A DNA stretch of 64,000 bases from Callaeas wilsoni (Eukaryota; Chordata; Aves; Passeriformes; Callaeidae). Positions 22,101 through 36,422 of this stretch are shown here, piece by piece. A program made the translations under genes and the position numbers. The DNA is taken from assembly GCA_013398955.1 (NCBI GenBank), contig VWPU01014183.1, positions 112,088 to 176,087 of the forward strand, written 5' to 3'. The notes beneath the pieces are model-generated. The model was given only the letters and a program-made list of their open reading frames with translations, searched no databases and had not been told where the DNA came from. The stretch's first letter is position 1; every line of letters begins with the position of its first letter.

Positions 22101-24280
22101 GCTGAAACCCATGGCAGAGGATAATAAAGGTGAATAGGCACAGTAGCCCTGCACCCCAAGGAGTTACCTAAGAGACTGGCACTTCCAACAAACGACAGAT
22201 TGCTTTGTCAGTCTCTGCTTCTTTATATGTATAGATCATGTTCAATAGTGACATACTATCAAGAAATTACAATCCCCCAAATCAAAAAGCAATTTCATAA
22301 TTAAAAACCCAGATCGCTGTAGGTCATTTTACAAATGGAGTAAAATAATCTCCCTTAGAATATAATAAAGCACTGCTAACTAGCCATGTGATGCAAACCA
22401 GAGCTCGAACAGCTCAGAACAAAGCCAGTAAACATTTCACAGAAGACCAGTTTTTCTTAGAAAGGCTTTCAAGTAGGCCTATTATATAAAATTAAATGAA
22501 AGTCTCTTGAAGGAAAGAGGCTTAAAACTTGCCTTAAGTATTACATCTAAGCTGGGAGACTGTGGGGCAGGGAGGGAGAATTAAAAAAAAATTATTGCAG
22601 CAACTTGTATTGCCTGGCTTTTAGAAACAAATCCAGTGAGGCTCTCAAGCACTGGTTTCAATTTATCTTCTACACTATTTCCAAGTATTCAAGTCTATGA
22701 AGCCCATGAGGCCATTCTCTGTCCTACCAATAATATTAAATTGCTATGCTACTCAAGGAAAACATACGAATTCTAGCATCAGCATTTGTGCAAAAGGACA
22801 CAAAAAAGGACAGGAGAAGGGTCATAACAAAGTTCATTAAGTCAGCAGCTTGTTGACTGTAATTTTGTGAGGGATTTTTAAACAGTGCTTCAAAGGTAGT
22901 TAGGCTCTGCTTCAAAAACAGCAACCGGACTGCTGATAGCCTACAGAAGGTGATAAGCAACTTCAACAAAAAGGCAAAACCAAAGGAAGGAAGGAATGAA
23001 GAAATCATCACTTAGCAAAATCCATCTAACAGCACTCTTGGACCATATCCAAGTTGGAAATTGAAGCCTTCTAGAATCAACCGCTTTTCAACTCTGACAG
23101 GAAGCAGCTCCTGTTGGCTTCCATCCAGTAAAAGAACCAACCAATGAAATAAGCTGTACCTACAGCATCATCCACAGTTAAGGGCCGTGGTCATTAAAGT
23201 AAAACTCTCACTAGTAATACTCAAACTACTTCCACTGCAAATTTTCTAGTGCAGTGGAACTGCAAAAATTATTTTTGATCTAATTCCAAATGAGTGCAGA
23301 GCATGGCTGGGACAAGACACAATCAGAAACCCATTAAAACATACTGCAGGAATCCACTTCATGACAAAATTTTCTGTGCAAAGATGTTTCCCTTGCCTCT
23401 TCCTCCACACACAGGAGAAAATACAGTACCTCAATGGAAATGGACAAGCAGCATGACAAGAGCTACCCTGTATAACTCACTGAAAAGTCTTTAGGACTAG
23501 ATTAGCCTGTAAGATCAAGAGACAAGCAAACAACTCACTTTTATATTTCACTTCTTCACTTTGTGCATGCACTATTCAGCTGTTTTAGCACCAACAGATA
23601 AATACAACAAAAATCTGATGCTTGCAATGAAGCCTGCAATTCTGATCCCTACATATTTTAGGCCTCTATATAGGCTAGTATGAGAAAAGTACCTCCCTTA
23701 ATCAGTCTGAAGTACCAAGTAGATAGCGGATCCTGAGACAACGAGAAGACTGACTGTACCACTGTTTCTTAATAGTCTAAATAAAATTATTATTTACAAT
23801 TCCTGTCTGTTGGTGCCTTAAGCTTCCAGTACTTAAAATACTTACAACTAAGCATTTACACTTACACCGTAAGAAAGAATGTCGTCAACTTAGTGAAAAC
23901 AAAAAATTATATATGGTGGGTTTTAACCACAAAACTGGTTTAAATGAGTAATTACATTTAGGATGGGCACAGTATCTCCAAAAAGCAAGGATTGGTGAAA
24001 TAGCACTTCAGTGATGCAAATCAGAAGTGTTAAAGAGGACAGAAAAAGTTTTGAAGTGGTCATGTTTCAGACAAGTAGTTTTCAATAACAGGCTATTAAG
24101 AACTCTCTATAGCCCAAGCCACAGAAGAGGCTTTTTCTCTCTCTCTGCTGTGATGCTTACAATAAAACCTAGATGTCTTCATTACTAGCAGGAAGTCTTA
24201 ATAAATAAATCAACATCTGAAAGGTTCAATATCTATACCTTTGAATTTTCAGATCATAACCTAACTCCACTGGGATACCT

Positions 24281-24283
<3 letters not shown>

Positions 24284-24313
<30 letters not shown>
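24284..24313. repeat. Poly(T) tract, 30 bases
   Basis: This uninterrupted run of thymines, preceded by AAA and followed by GCAGAGG, lies about 280 bases before the A-rich tract at 24592-24816. TTTTTGCAG at its right end is an excellent plus-strand 3' splice-site mimic, but no plus-strand exon was seen. Confidence 0.95.
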
Positions 24314-24315
<2 letters not shown>

Positions 24316-24588
24316 AGAGGGGAAGCAAAGAAAAAGCCCTGCAGCATAAATAATGGAGAAAGTTCCCTCCAGACTTCAAATTCTGCTTGAGATCTTAACT
24401 CCACTGCCATGAGAGCTGTGCCACTCACATCCATACAGTTCAGAAATAACATATCATTACTCTATTTTTTAACTTCTGGTAAAGTTTTCTTTGAATATGC
24501 CATTTAAAGGGTGCTCAGCTTTAAGCAAACAACTATAAATTTTACAGTTTGGGGAAAAAAAATAATACCTGCAGCCTAAATTCGTTAC

Positions 24589-24591
<3 letters not shown>

Positions 24592-24638
<47 letters not shown>

Positions 24639-24774
24639 TAAAATTAAAAAAAAAAAAAAAAAAATAAAATTAATATTAAAAATAAAAAAAAAAAAAAAAA
24701 GGAAAAAAAATAAAAAAAAAAAAAAAAAAATTTTAAAGTATGGGGAAAAAAAAAAAAAACAGAAAAAAAAATAA

Positions 24775-24807
<33 letters not shown>

Positions 24808-24816
24808 AAAAAAAAA
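24592..24816. repeat. A-rich tract, about 225 bases
   Basis: Nearly pure adenine with scattered T and G interruptions (GATAAAATT, TTAATATT, TTTTAAAGTATGGGG). The many substitutions suggest an old or unstable simple repeat, or local sequencing/assembly error, rather than a fresh poly(A) tail. No retroposed gene precedes it. Confidence 0.9.
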
Positions 24817-26433
24817 GAGGTTCGCATTAAGTGACCAATAAAAGACATACATTTCATGTTCCAAATGTAAACATGTAAGGTATAGAATGGTTAATACAAA
24901 GCACTCTGAAGTTACTTGATCTGATCGGTGCCTTCTACTCCTGCCAAATAAATAAAAAATATGATCTAGTTATTCCACACACACACACCAAAATAGTTTC
25001 ATGATAGGCTAATTAATCATGAACATAACTTTTCAGACATTACATAATTTCACAGACTTGCTTGTAGCTCCTGCCAACAAAAACAACAGTTTGAATGAGA
25101 AATAAATCTACACTTGAAGAGAGACGACAGTGACAAAACATGACGATAGTAGCAAAAAGAGAGGGGGAAAGGAAGGGGAAAGTATTAATATCGCACAACC
25201 CCCCCATATAACTTTATTACTCAAAACATAGCAAAGCTTAAAAGCCAAAATACATGAATCAAGCAACTGAAACTAACTTGTCACTCTAATCTTTCTTACT
25301 TCTTTAAAACTGCAGACTGTTTCTGGAAATTATGTTTGATAGAACTTGAGAAACAAACCTAAATCACACAACTTATTCTGCAGCACTTATCTGGGATCAG
25401 GAATCTCCTTGTAATAGCCATGGGTTTATTTCTTGTTTGGGACACAACTAGTAGCACTCAGACCAAGCACAGATCACTTTTATATTTCAAAACAGTCTCA
25501 GATCTACATTTTCAACCTGCCAATAAATTAATACTTCATTAATTCAACATATATATTTAAAAAGTCAGATATAAAGAAAGGCAAAAATCAATTTTTCTTG
25601 ATAATGTATTTTTAATCCCCCTTGTAGGCCCCTCGATAACAAATTCAAACCCTAAATGGCCAAGGCACTCTAACTGATAAAGTTAGACTATGCAGGCAGA
25701 CAGAAGTGTTGATTTAGGAAGTCATGGATTTCTACCGTTAGGAAAAAGGCTCTCAAAAGCTCCCTCCAAATCCTGTATCGGTGACAGCTCACACAATCTG
25801 CAGATTTATATTCCTTCTAATTGTATCATTGCAATTCAATGATTTAGTATTCATATGAGAACAATTATAAGTTTGACAGTTATTCACTGAAGTTTATTGT
25901 TCAAAGCGTGCTGGAAAAGACTGATGAGAACTAATAACTTGGTTACGTATCATGTCCCTTGCCACATTACACACAAGGTGAAGAACATCTCCATATCATA
26001 AGCCACCAGGAGAGAAAACAGCAGCTGTAAGCAAAAGCTGCTGTCGATACTGTGATTCTGCGAGTTTCCTAGCATCGTCTCTCTCCCAGAAGCTCAGAAG
26101 AAAGAAAGAGCACTGTAACATCCTCAAAACATCAACTTGAATTATGAGATCTTTCATGTACTGACACCATGCTCCTTCACAGTAACTACAGATAATACCC
26201 ACAGGTACAGAATGAAGTAAAGTATTTTTTACTTTTTTTTGCACATCTTACCTTCTTCAGGAGGAAGGACATTACAAGAGTATCACAATTTAAGACTTCC
26301 ATTTCCTGGGAGAAAGGATGTTCCCCTGCCCATAATCATAGTTAATCATGCAGAACAGTCACTACTCCAGCACTGCTTTCTAGGAAAAATCAATACTTTC
26401 ACTAAGACATCCGTCCTATTCATGTGAATTTGC

Positions 26434-26905
26434 AGAATCACAGAATGGTTTGGGTTGGAAGGGACCTTAAAAATCATCTAGTTCCAACCCCCTGCCACCT
26501 GAGTGTGTGGGTGTGCGTGTGTGTTTCACTAGACCACCCTGCTCAATGCCCCATCCAACCTGGTCTTGAAAACTCACAGGGATGGGACATCCACAGCTTC
26601 TCCAGGCAACCTGCTCCAATTCTTCACCATCCTTATAGTAAAGAATTTCTTCCTAGTATCTAATCCAAACCTTACTCTAACCATTTCAATTGAACCTGCT
26701 CTTAACTCTTTCAATTCAAAGTCATTACCCCTTGTCCTATCACTACACATACTTGGAAAAAGTCCTTCCTGTAGGCCCTTTTAGATACTGGAAGATGCTA
26801 TACGTTCTTCCCGGAGCCTTCTCTTCTGCAGGTGCAACAAGCCCAACTCTCTCATCCTGTCTTCATGGGAGAGATGCTCCAGTCTGCTGAGCATCTTCAT
26901 GTTCT
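26434..26905 (-). mobile_element. CR1 LINE fragment (3' part), about 470 bases
   Basis: Plus strand begins AGAATCACAGAATGGTTTGG and GTTGGAAGGGACCTTAAAAA, then CCATCCAACCTGGTCTTGAA, CATCCACAGCTTCTCCAGGC and AATTTCTTCCTAGTATCTAA, the usual CR1 order read in reverse. A GT-rich microsatellite-like insert (GTGTGTGGGTGTGCGTGTGTG) interrupts it near 26503-26524. This is the longest and best-kept CR1 copy in the window. Short open frames across it are relics or chance. Confidence 0.9.
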
Positions 26906-29900
26906 GCTGACCAGCATCCTCTAGAGGATCTGCACTGCTTGGAGGGGAAAGGCAGAATGAAAGTATAATGGAATACTGAAGCCGTGAGCTGAGGGAAAAG
27001 GTACTCCCCACACAAACCTATACACACTCCTGGAAACCAGTATCTCTTGAGATTAATGACTTTTCCCCAAAACAGCTCCAGTGAATCTTCTCTGGACACA
27101 CCATAAAAGGAGATAAATTCAGTGTAAAACCATAAATTGATGTCGAGTCAGACAACAGGGAAACGCAGCAAATCAATATCAGAGTCCTGAACACTGCCAA
27201 GGATGGACGTTCAATAATCTCTGGGCAGCCACTTGATTTTCTCAAGAATACATCCTTCTATCAACCATCAGAAGCACATTCTCTAAAAGCTTAAAATCTC
27301 TGAAGCCAAAGAGAAGTAAAAGTCACAACCTACCAGCAGACAAATCACAATGGTACCACCTGACAGAGTTGCATAAAATGTCAGAGCCATGTTGCAACTT
27401 TTGTTTATACAGGAGCATAAATCTATTACTGCACTAGTTAATCCCACATTCCCCCACTTGAAATTTATTTCCACTACAATTCTGAACAATGTACTGGGGC
27501 GTTTTTACAGCTTTCATAAGTCACATTTAATTGAAAGAATCTGCATTAAGCTACAAACAGCTGCTAGAATAATAATTCAATGAAGAGCTTCAGTTTCTGT
27601 TTTGGATCTGTAATTTTCCTCCTTTCACACTGTCTTTGGGTAGCTGATTAAAGCATTGCTGTTTAGAAAAAAACCTCCAAACTTAAGGACTGTTCTTTGC
27701 TCTTAGAATACTTAAATACCACTGAAGAGAACCCAGCACTTAGGAGCTCTGGCCCTCTCCCTTGGAACTGAGGCTGAATATGCAGCTGGCCTTCAGTTCT
27801 GCACAGAGAGTCACTGTGTCATGGTCAGCGTAGACACGTATCCCCCAAATGATCCGAGGAAGAAAAGGAGAGAAGCCTACAGCACACTTGTCATCAAAAG
27901 ATGTCAGCTCAGGGAAAGTAACATAATAAATTAATATTAATTCATTCTCAGCAGTGGTTACACCAAGAACTTTTCAGCTTAAAGACTAAGTTTACAGAGA
28001 CACGGAACCTTCTTCCCACCCCAAACTCTCAAGTACACTGGAGACAAAAGTCAGGACTGTGCAGCAACTGTTGAAGGGAAGAGTTTCTGGGACACCTGCA
28101 ATATAAAGCAATTCAAAAGTGATTGTCAGTCTTCATTCCATGCTCTGATTTAGCACAGTTAATCAACATGCACTCATCTACATTTGATCTGCTCAGAGAT
28201 TACATCAAGTATAATTTCTCTGAAAGAACTTCACTATTTCCCCTAGACATCGGGTTATTATTTTAAAGTCTTAAGAGTAGAATTGCTTTAGAATTACAAC
28301 ACACCCACCAACTAATACACTATTCACAGTTTTAGACTATACCAATTTGTTTTACCTCAAAAAAAATTAACCACTTTTTAAACTGACCCTTCCACTCATT
28401 CAGCTTCATGAGGAAGAATTTAAGGAGATGCCTTCATATTATTTCAGTTTAGGAAGTGATCACGTGGCAACCAAGCCCTTTAACTTACTTGTAATGCCTA
28501 TTAGGCACACATGAAAACCGTATAGACTCTGTACTACAAAGAAAAATTGATAAAAATATTTGGTCATGTGATCGAGGGCTGGGGAAGACACCAGAAATAC
28601 CAAATTTCTATTCTGACCACAGCTGGGAAAAAGGGAATTATCTACTGTCCCGAAAATATGGTCCCAGGCCCGAAAACCATCCAGCATTTGTCTCCTACAG
28701 TGACAAATCTCTGCATACTTAGTTTACATGGATAAAAGTACTCAAGTTGATCTTACACTACTTGAGCAAGTGAAGTAACTAGGAAGAGCATTTCTGCATA
28801 CCTGTAAACGTGTACAATAGTCTTAACCCCATTAACATGATTTTGAAAACACATTTGTCCTTGAAACCAGTATGCAGCTCTAATGTGCACCTCCCCATTG
28901 CACGAAAGGACCTTCTTGAAAATTCAGATTATAAAAAAGGGTTTGTCTATATATTTACATTATGATGTATGTATAATTTATGTTGAAAGTTAAAGTGCCT
29001 CTCTATTTCATTCTAAATACTCTATCCACCTTCCCTCTAGGAAGGAAAACTGTAAGAAAGAATTTAAAGAACTGAAGTCTTTTGCATAGTTTTCTGCCTT
29101 CTGAACAGGTTTTAAGCCTAATTCCCAGTAGTTCTTCAGTTGTAGCTCTGCAAAAGGAACAGTGTGGCAGAGCTGCAAACTCTTACCATTGCCTTCTAAG
29201 CACCAGTAATCTAACGACAAATCAAAAGTTACAATATTTAACGATCAGAGAAATACAGTAGCTGAATAACTTCTGCGAATGTCCAGGCTTAACTTACACC
29301 AAATTGATCTAACGCAATGGTCCCCTAAATTCCCCAACTACATACAACAAATTGTGTTGAAGCAACAAAATATACAACTTGGGCAAAAGAACAGGTTTAT
29401 ATCCAGATATCTCTTTCCCAGGAGAAAGGGAAATGTGTATTTCACACAGGTGCATACACTTGAATTGTGCACATAAGGCAAAGGAGGCAACTGATGCAAC
29501 CAGGTTCTGTTAAAATATCATCACAATTTTGATACTGAGGACAACCACAGCCAAGCACTTAAATTGATTTGCCACTGCTAGTTTCTCAGTTAAGTACATA
29601 ATCATCTGATCACAAGATATATAAAGCAAGACTGAAAGGTAAACATAAGATGAGATCATTCATGCTTTAGTAGTAAATGCAAGGGTAATGGCAGGTGGGC
29701 AGGAGGAGTTTCCCTGTCAACACTAACCTTCCTGAAAGACTACTAGATCTCATAGTTAAGATAAAAGAGCAATAGAAAAATACACCAAGAGGAAACAGTG
29801 AAATAACGTTTTGTAGGACAAGAATAATACTGAAACCACTTTTGCCCCCATAAGCTCAGTATCATTATCTCTAATTAACATGACATGCTCAAAGTAAGCT

Positions 29901-32900
29901 ATAATGCTGAAAATCCAAGACTGCAACATTCTTGTAAGGCAGAGTTTGGACTTGTTACATCCTGAAGCAACCCCTACTCCCAAATCAACAACAACAGTCC
30001 ACCGAAAAGGAGGATGAATTTCAGCATTTCTCAAAAGTCTCACCTGCAGACTGCTCTGCCAATATGATTTCTTAAACTAAGTTATAGTTGCCACAGATAT
30101 CTGAAGAAGGCTCTGTGGACCACACGGAAAAAAGAAATTGAGATCTCCACACGGGATCTTTGCATGACGTCTTCCTTGAAGTGTGTGCCATTGCATCTTT
30201 ACAGAGTAGAAAATAAGTACATAGTGCAAGAAAAAAAGCATGTGATTTAACCCTGCTCCCTAGTACCACAACACTAAAAACTGGTGAGACATAGTGGTAA
30301 CAAGGATTCAAGAGCACACTGTTGCAAACACAACCTTTTGAGATGCTGTCACCCCTCAAATCTAAGCCATGTTGGATCCCAGGCTGAGCAGGCACCAGAA
30401 CACTCGTAACCAGGAACACAGAGGTGCTGCCATTCTCCACTACTGATGCCAAAACACTGGCTAAGCAATACACAGTGGTATTTATAATAATGCCTGGGGA
30501 AGAGGACCATTCCATCTGTATTCAAGATGCCTTTCTCATTCCTTAAGGGAGCTACATAAGAAGAACCCATATGAAAGTAAAATATGTGAGTGCAAAAGCC
30601 AAAGCAGACTCAAATACCAGAAAACATTAATACCAGCAATGCCATCTCATTCATCTGTGTTAGCCTGATAATATCTCACAATTAGGAGACCAAGTGTTAG
30701 GAGATCCAGCTCAAAGCTAATATTCCACCCCACAATCACCCAAGAGTCCTCATTCCAGGAAGGAAAAGAAAAAAGGAAGAAATAAGTTAGCTTTCCAAAG
30801 AAAAAGTAACACAATATATATAGCTTTGGATGTAACAGGAGGATGAGATGCGACTTAAGCATGAACTGACTTTGCTCCAAAACATAAGTATGTTATTTCA
30901 GAGCAGCTCAGTGCCAAACGAAACCACCAGACACCAAAACACTGCAAGAGCAATGCCCCAACCCTCCACCAGTGAAAATATCAGCATTACTTCCACTGCC
31001 CAGACTAGAGAGCAGTAGGGAACAGGGATTTGGGAAATTAGAGAGCAGAGACTTATGTCATTTTACAGCTGTTTACATCTGTTGTGCAGAAAGATCTGGT
31101 TCATATTTATTAGCTGCTTTTCATTTACTGTAGATCTAAATAATAAAACCTTTTTTTTTTTTTTTTTTTTTAGTATCATTAGCTTATTTTTAGTTACACA
31201 AGAAAACCAGTATTGGATTCCCCCCATGCCACCTCCCCCCAGCAATACTCCACTTGATACTCATTCATCTCCAGGATTATCATGTAACTACCAGTTTAAA
31301 GCTGGATCAATGTTTTTTCACTTCACTTCACAATCTAATCAATGGCAACAAGGACATTCTGCTGTCAAAAGCAAGCTGCTGCTCGTGCTGCTAGTCCCCC
31401 CTGGGCTTGGTGTTACAGAACTACGTTAGATAGATCCTAGCACACAGCACTCACTGTGACACTGATCACTCTGCAGGCACAGAGCGAGGTATTGATACCA
31501 AGTATACAGCTAAATCAACACAGCTAATTGCTGGCACCTTCACAAAATAAAGCTGTACTCATGGCAAACAGGTTGTAAAATTACTTGTGCCTCCTACTGA
31601 GGAAACTAACCTAGTGTGATTTCTGGTTTAATTACCTATGTATGCATTGATTTTTTAGGAAGGCAAATTAAATGGAGAAGCTTGCAACAAAATAATTCAA
31701 AGGCATTTCTCTAATCAGTACTAAGCGTGTAAATTTTAAAGATTTTCATCCCAACTACTGGAAAGCATACCACTCTTATTACAAGTCTACAACTGCTGGA
31801 GAGCCTGCAAATCAAAAAATATCACTGTACACTTCTCAGGCAAGAAAAATGTTTTGTACTTATATTACATGAGATCTAAGAGGATGGGGGCAGTTGTATT
31901 TACAAGAGATTCCAGCTTCATCTCTTACAAATACATGCCAAACAGTGCAACCAAAGCAAAACTCACTCACTGGGCTGTCGATTTTGTATTCAGTCTGTCG
32001 GTAGCAACAACAATAACAACAACAAAAAATCCCCCACAAAAATACAAGGGGAAAAGGGCTTAAATTTGACTCCACGATCATCTTATTAAACAAAATTAAG
32101 CAATTCCTAGCTGTATTGCATCTTTCATTAAGGTACACAAGCGGAAAAAACGTGGGGTTTGAAACCAGTTTTCTGTAATAGGAACAAGATGGGAGGGAAG
32201 AGGTCAGAAAGGCCAGAAACATCACACTAAAGAAATGAAAGCATTGTTCCTCATTATGTCTGGCTATCTTAGCAGGCTAATTGCACAGAACATGTAGATC
32301 CTGCTTTTAAACAAGATGGTGAAATCTGTTTCTATTGCTATAAAAGCAGAAAAACAACACTCAGATTTCTCTGTTTATTCTAGCTATGAAATATCCCTTA
32401 AACCCATGAGATTTTGAAAGTACTTAGTTTCACACTAAGAAACATTAGCTTAACTTAGAATCTTGGACATTTATGAATAGTTCATTCCTCAGCACAACCC
32501 ATCTAGTGAAATCGGCTTCTGACCGGATTTTCTATCTTCACTACCTCCTCAGCTCCAAATTCTCAAAATATATCCCTCACGCTCACACTTAGAACCCCAA
32601 TATTCTTCCTCCTTGCTATTTACCCTGGATCTCCATCTTACCAAGAAGGAATATGTGCCAGATATAATCCAGTATCATATATTAATTCTTTATCTGACTG
32701 CTACTTCTACCATTATGTGAAATACCAAAGATGAAGATAGAGCTGTCGCCCCTCCTCTTTCAGCAGTAATGCTTCCAAAGGCATTTACTTGCTACTCTCA
32801 ATTTCCATAAAACCTACTTGTCATTTTCGCTTGAGTAGACGTTAACTGTGTGATCTGGCCATTAAGTTCAACTTTACTGAGGGAAAATGGGCAAAGTACA

Positions 32901-35900
32901 CCTGACTGCCGCTGACTGCAGCTGCAAAGTAACTGCTACTGCCTTTTTTTTTTTTTTTTTTTAATGTAGGAAAGCAGAAAGTAAATCAGCAAGCAGATAT
33001 CCTTAAAAAATGTACCATTTTTCCTCTCAGTGGAATTGTCGCTCCAATACCACCACTACTACTGCTGTATATGGGACCAGACTTGGCTTAAGCATCTCTA
33101 CCCATTCCAGCAGTGTGTATCCGAGATGGATGTATTTCAGAATAAACTAGCACTGCTGAAAGAAGCACAGAAACTAGATACTTTCCATCCATACAAAACC
33201 TGTCGATCTGCCACAACACTGAAATTACCCTTTTTTTTCCTCCTGCTTATGGGAAAAATGGGGTGGTGGTTCAATCACATCCAAATCAAATAAGCCTGAG
33301 TTGAAGTCTCTGTCCTATTAGCAAAATTAGTTGCTACCTCTTTGGGCTAAGAAGCAGCCACATCTGTCCCCATGACTCAAGCAGCAATTAACAGACAGTT
33401 ACCTGAAAGGTCCCAGGTCCTACCAAGAAAATGAGACAACAGAAGAAACCTGCCAGCTTGCTATGGTATCACTGCAATACGCCTGGGAAATGTATTTTTA
33501 GCACATACAGCAAGTACAGCACATAGAGTTTCCTCAAGTGTGTTTATCAGGTGGCTTTGGATACATTCTAAGGAATCAAAACAGGAATGACTATGTTAAA
33601 GGGCATTACCTTCACATATGTCCTTTGCTACAGGGAATCAATAGGCCAGACTGTTGTAACTCACAAGACCATGAAACTACCCTGATTAAGCCTAAAATGG
33701 ACACCTGTTCTTAAAGAACTGGACTGAGACTCCCTGTCATTTACATAAGCCTGCAAGCAGCCAAGATAACCTCTCACAGTAAAGGGCCTGAATCATATTT
33801 CCAATAGTCCTCTGGAGGTGAAAAGCACCACGTCATCAGCCTTCCAGGGTAAAATCATGCAACAATAAAGTGCCAAAATGCTGCTAGCTAACATTTCAAA
33901 AGCCAAAGCAGAATCTAAAGAAGACCCACAAAAACACAGAACGAAGCTGAAGTCTTGCCAGAGGTTCCTAATACTCATGCACTGCTGACAGCCACTTTCT
34001 GTCACTGGTGTCTGTACTTGAGCTACAGCTTTAGTAGAAACACAAGCTTTGGAAGAAACAGGCTACTGCACAAAAGTGATGGACAGATCAGAGAAGCAAA
34101 CTCAATATTTCTTGAGCTTGACAAACTATGATCAAGCTCTCAAACTACAGAAACAATTAAAATCCCTAAAGATAAGGTGTCAATAAAATGAGTAACTACT
34201 AGGTGAAAGAACACTTATTTTAGAATTTGTTTTCCTTTCTTCACCCTAATAAGTCAAAGACCACCCAGCAACTACCTACAGCAAGGTTTAGGAGGACTCT
34301 GAATGGCTATTTCCTTTTAATGCCTTTGCAAAAAAATGATGACTGAAGAAATGGCTGTGTGTTGGATCCACTCTGGGGCACCAGTCAGTATTACTGTAAT
34401 TCTTTATAATGCATGGTCAAGCTTACCCTGATCCGTTGCTTGATTCTAGAACACAAGTGTTGAATGCATGCATCCATACGTACCATGTTTATCAACTGCA
34501 TCCTAGGAATATGAAGAAAGCTGTAATATAACAACCTACACCAATAGAAATTCTATTACATTAAAACTATAATTACCTTACTAAATTTGAGAATAAAAGT
34601 TATATTTTGATAGAGAAAAAGGGATTTTTAATTAATTATTGTTTTGTTTGGCATAGTGAGGCACATTTGTTACTGCATGTGGTGCAGTCCTTGCCAATAT
34701 GTAGTTTCAAGCTATACTAATACTCTTTAGCAACAAACATACAATATTTTACAACGCTGTAGCTGTAACTGTTGCTGTATTTCAGAGTGAAAATTTTTTC
34801 ATACTATTTCTGATTTTAGTACTGTTATTTAAAATATGTAGTTTCCGGGATTACTAAAACACAAGCTTAACCTTGGTAAACAAGACAGTCAAATAAACTG
34901 TCAAATCTGATGGCAAATTTTAACAGCAGTGCAGTTCTGCCCAGTCAATCTTTAGGAAATCGAACAATTTTATTAAGTCTTTGAATATACCCATGGAATT
35001 AGGGAGATATGGATCCTGATGTTTTTCCCTCATTTCATTCCGAGCTTTGTGATTACATTTAATGAATGAGAACTGCTCCTCTCAGTACTACATAGCCTAT
35101 TTCATTTAGACCCTAGATACCATGCTGAAACCTACTTTGATGCTCACAGCTTATCATCTTTCTTCTACTCCACTGCCAGCTCTTTTCACAAAAGTTTAGC
35201 TGATACAGTGACACTCGTTCATAACCACTGAACCCTTTGTTTCCCCCCCACCTCTCCCTGGTGCATTCTTTTGAGAAACATGCCAAGGAAATACTGTTGC
35301 AGGCACAAGCAGGGGAAGAGGCGAAACAAAAAACCCTACACAGACAACAACAAAAACCAAACAAAAACTTTAAAAAGCATTCAATTTGCCTTAAACTGAT
35401 GCAAGCTCTGACTTTACTGTGCCCAAACCAATATACACCACTCTAGAAACAAAGCTTCCTAACCCAAAGAAAAGTTCTGGCAAGAGATGAGCTACAGTAC
35501 AGCAATTGCCAGAAACCTGTAACACAAGAATGCTGAAGACATTCAAATAAAGTAGGTATCTTCTACAATTCCTTTTTAAACTATAATCTAGGACTAGCAA
35601 CTCTTGTACAAAACTTCTCTTGCTATTTATTTCATTTTTATTACTTCAGCTGATTCACATCTTTTTAAGAGCAGGTACAAAGTTTTTCCACCGCAATAAA
35701 AAGCAATCCCAGCCAAGAAAAGATTTGCCCATTAGCCGCACTATCTCCGCAAAGACAGCAGCCTTATTAAATTACAACTGTTTGAACAAGGTCAAGCACT
35801 CAGGGTTTAATTCAAAGTGTTTCCAGGTATAATGCTGTCAGGTCAACTTAAACAAGCCAACAGAGGCTTTGAGCTTGATTAAATATTAAAACAGAATCTT

Positions 35901-36372
35901 TCACATCTGTTTTTACCCAAGGATGAAATTACTGTACATCACTTCAACCAGCTCATTAATACACTAAACACATATCCTGCCTCAAAAGGTTACAGGAATA
36001 TCAATGCTTTCAGTGTGCCTGCAGTGAAACCTACACAACTCAGCTAGAAGTGAGGTCACTGCATACTTTAGCAGGATGTCAATATTTTTTTATAGATGTG
36101 AGAGGTAATCAGTTAGTCATAGATATATTTTAAATTAAAAGATGGGAGCCTCTAGTGTAGCTAAATCAGTTGCCTTTGATCTGAACCTTTTAAATGTTCG
36201 TCTTATTTTCTTTGATAGATCACTTGATAACAGACACAAAACAAAGTTTGATCCAACAACAGTAATTATTTTTCAAACCGGAGGGCTGTCATGCCCAACT
36301 AGAAATATGCTTTTTTTTTAAAAAAAAATTGCACAACACAATTTTTAATTGAAATATAAAAAAGTCTATCAC

Positions 36373-36422
36373 GATCATCTATTTCAACACTTATCAGGAT
36401 CATCTATTTCAACACCTATCAT
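36373..36422. repeat. Direct tandem duplication, 25-base unit, two copies
   Basis: GATCATCTATTTCAACACTT plus ATCAG is followed at once by the same 25 bases with two changes near the end. It is a recent small duplication in the large KAT6B intron. Confidence 0.9.

Noticed and set aside
24585..24857. Poly-phenylalanine open frame
   Set aside because: It is the complement of the A-rich simple repeat.
30072..30515. 147-codon open frame on the minus strand, the longest without an exon
   Set aside because: No recognisable domain, no coding-like composition and no splice or promoter context; one frame of this length is expected by chance in 64 kb.
31150..31172. T20 run followed by TAG on the plus strand, like a 3' splice site
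   Set aside because: The downstream frame (31173-31429) has no known homology and no donor was convincing; similar T runs are common in this intron.
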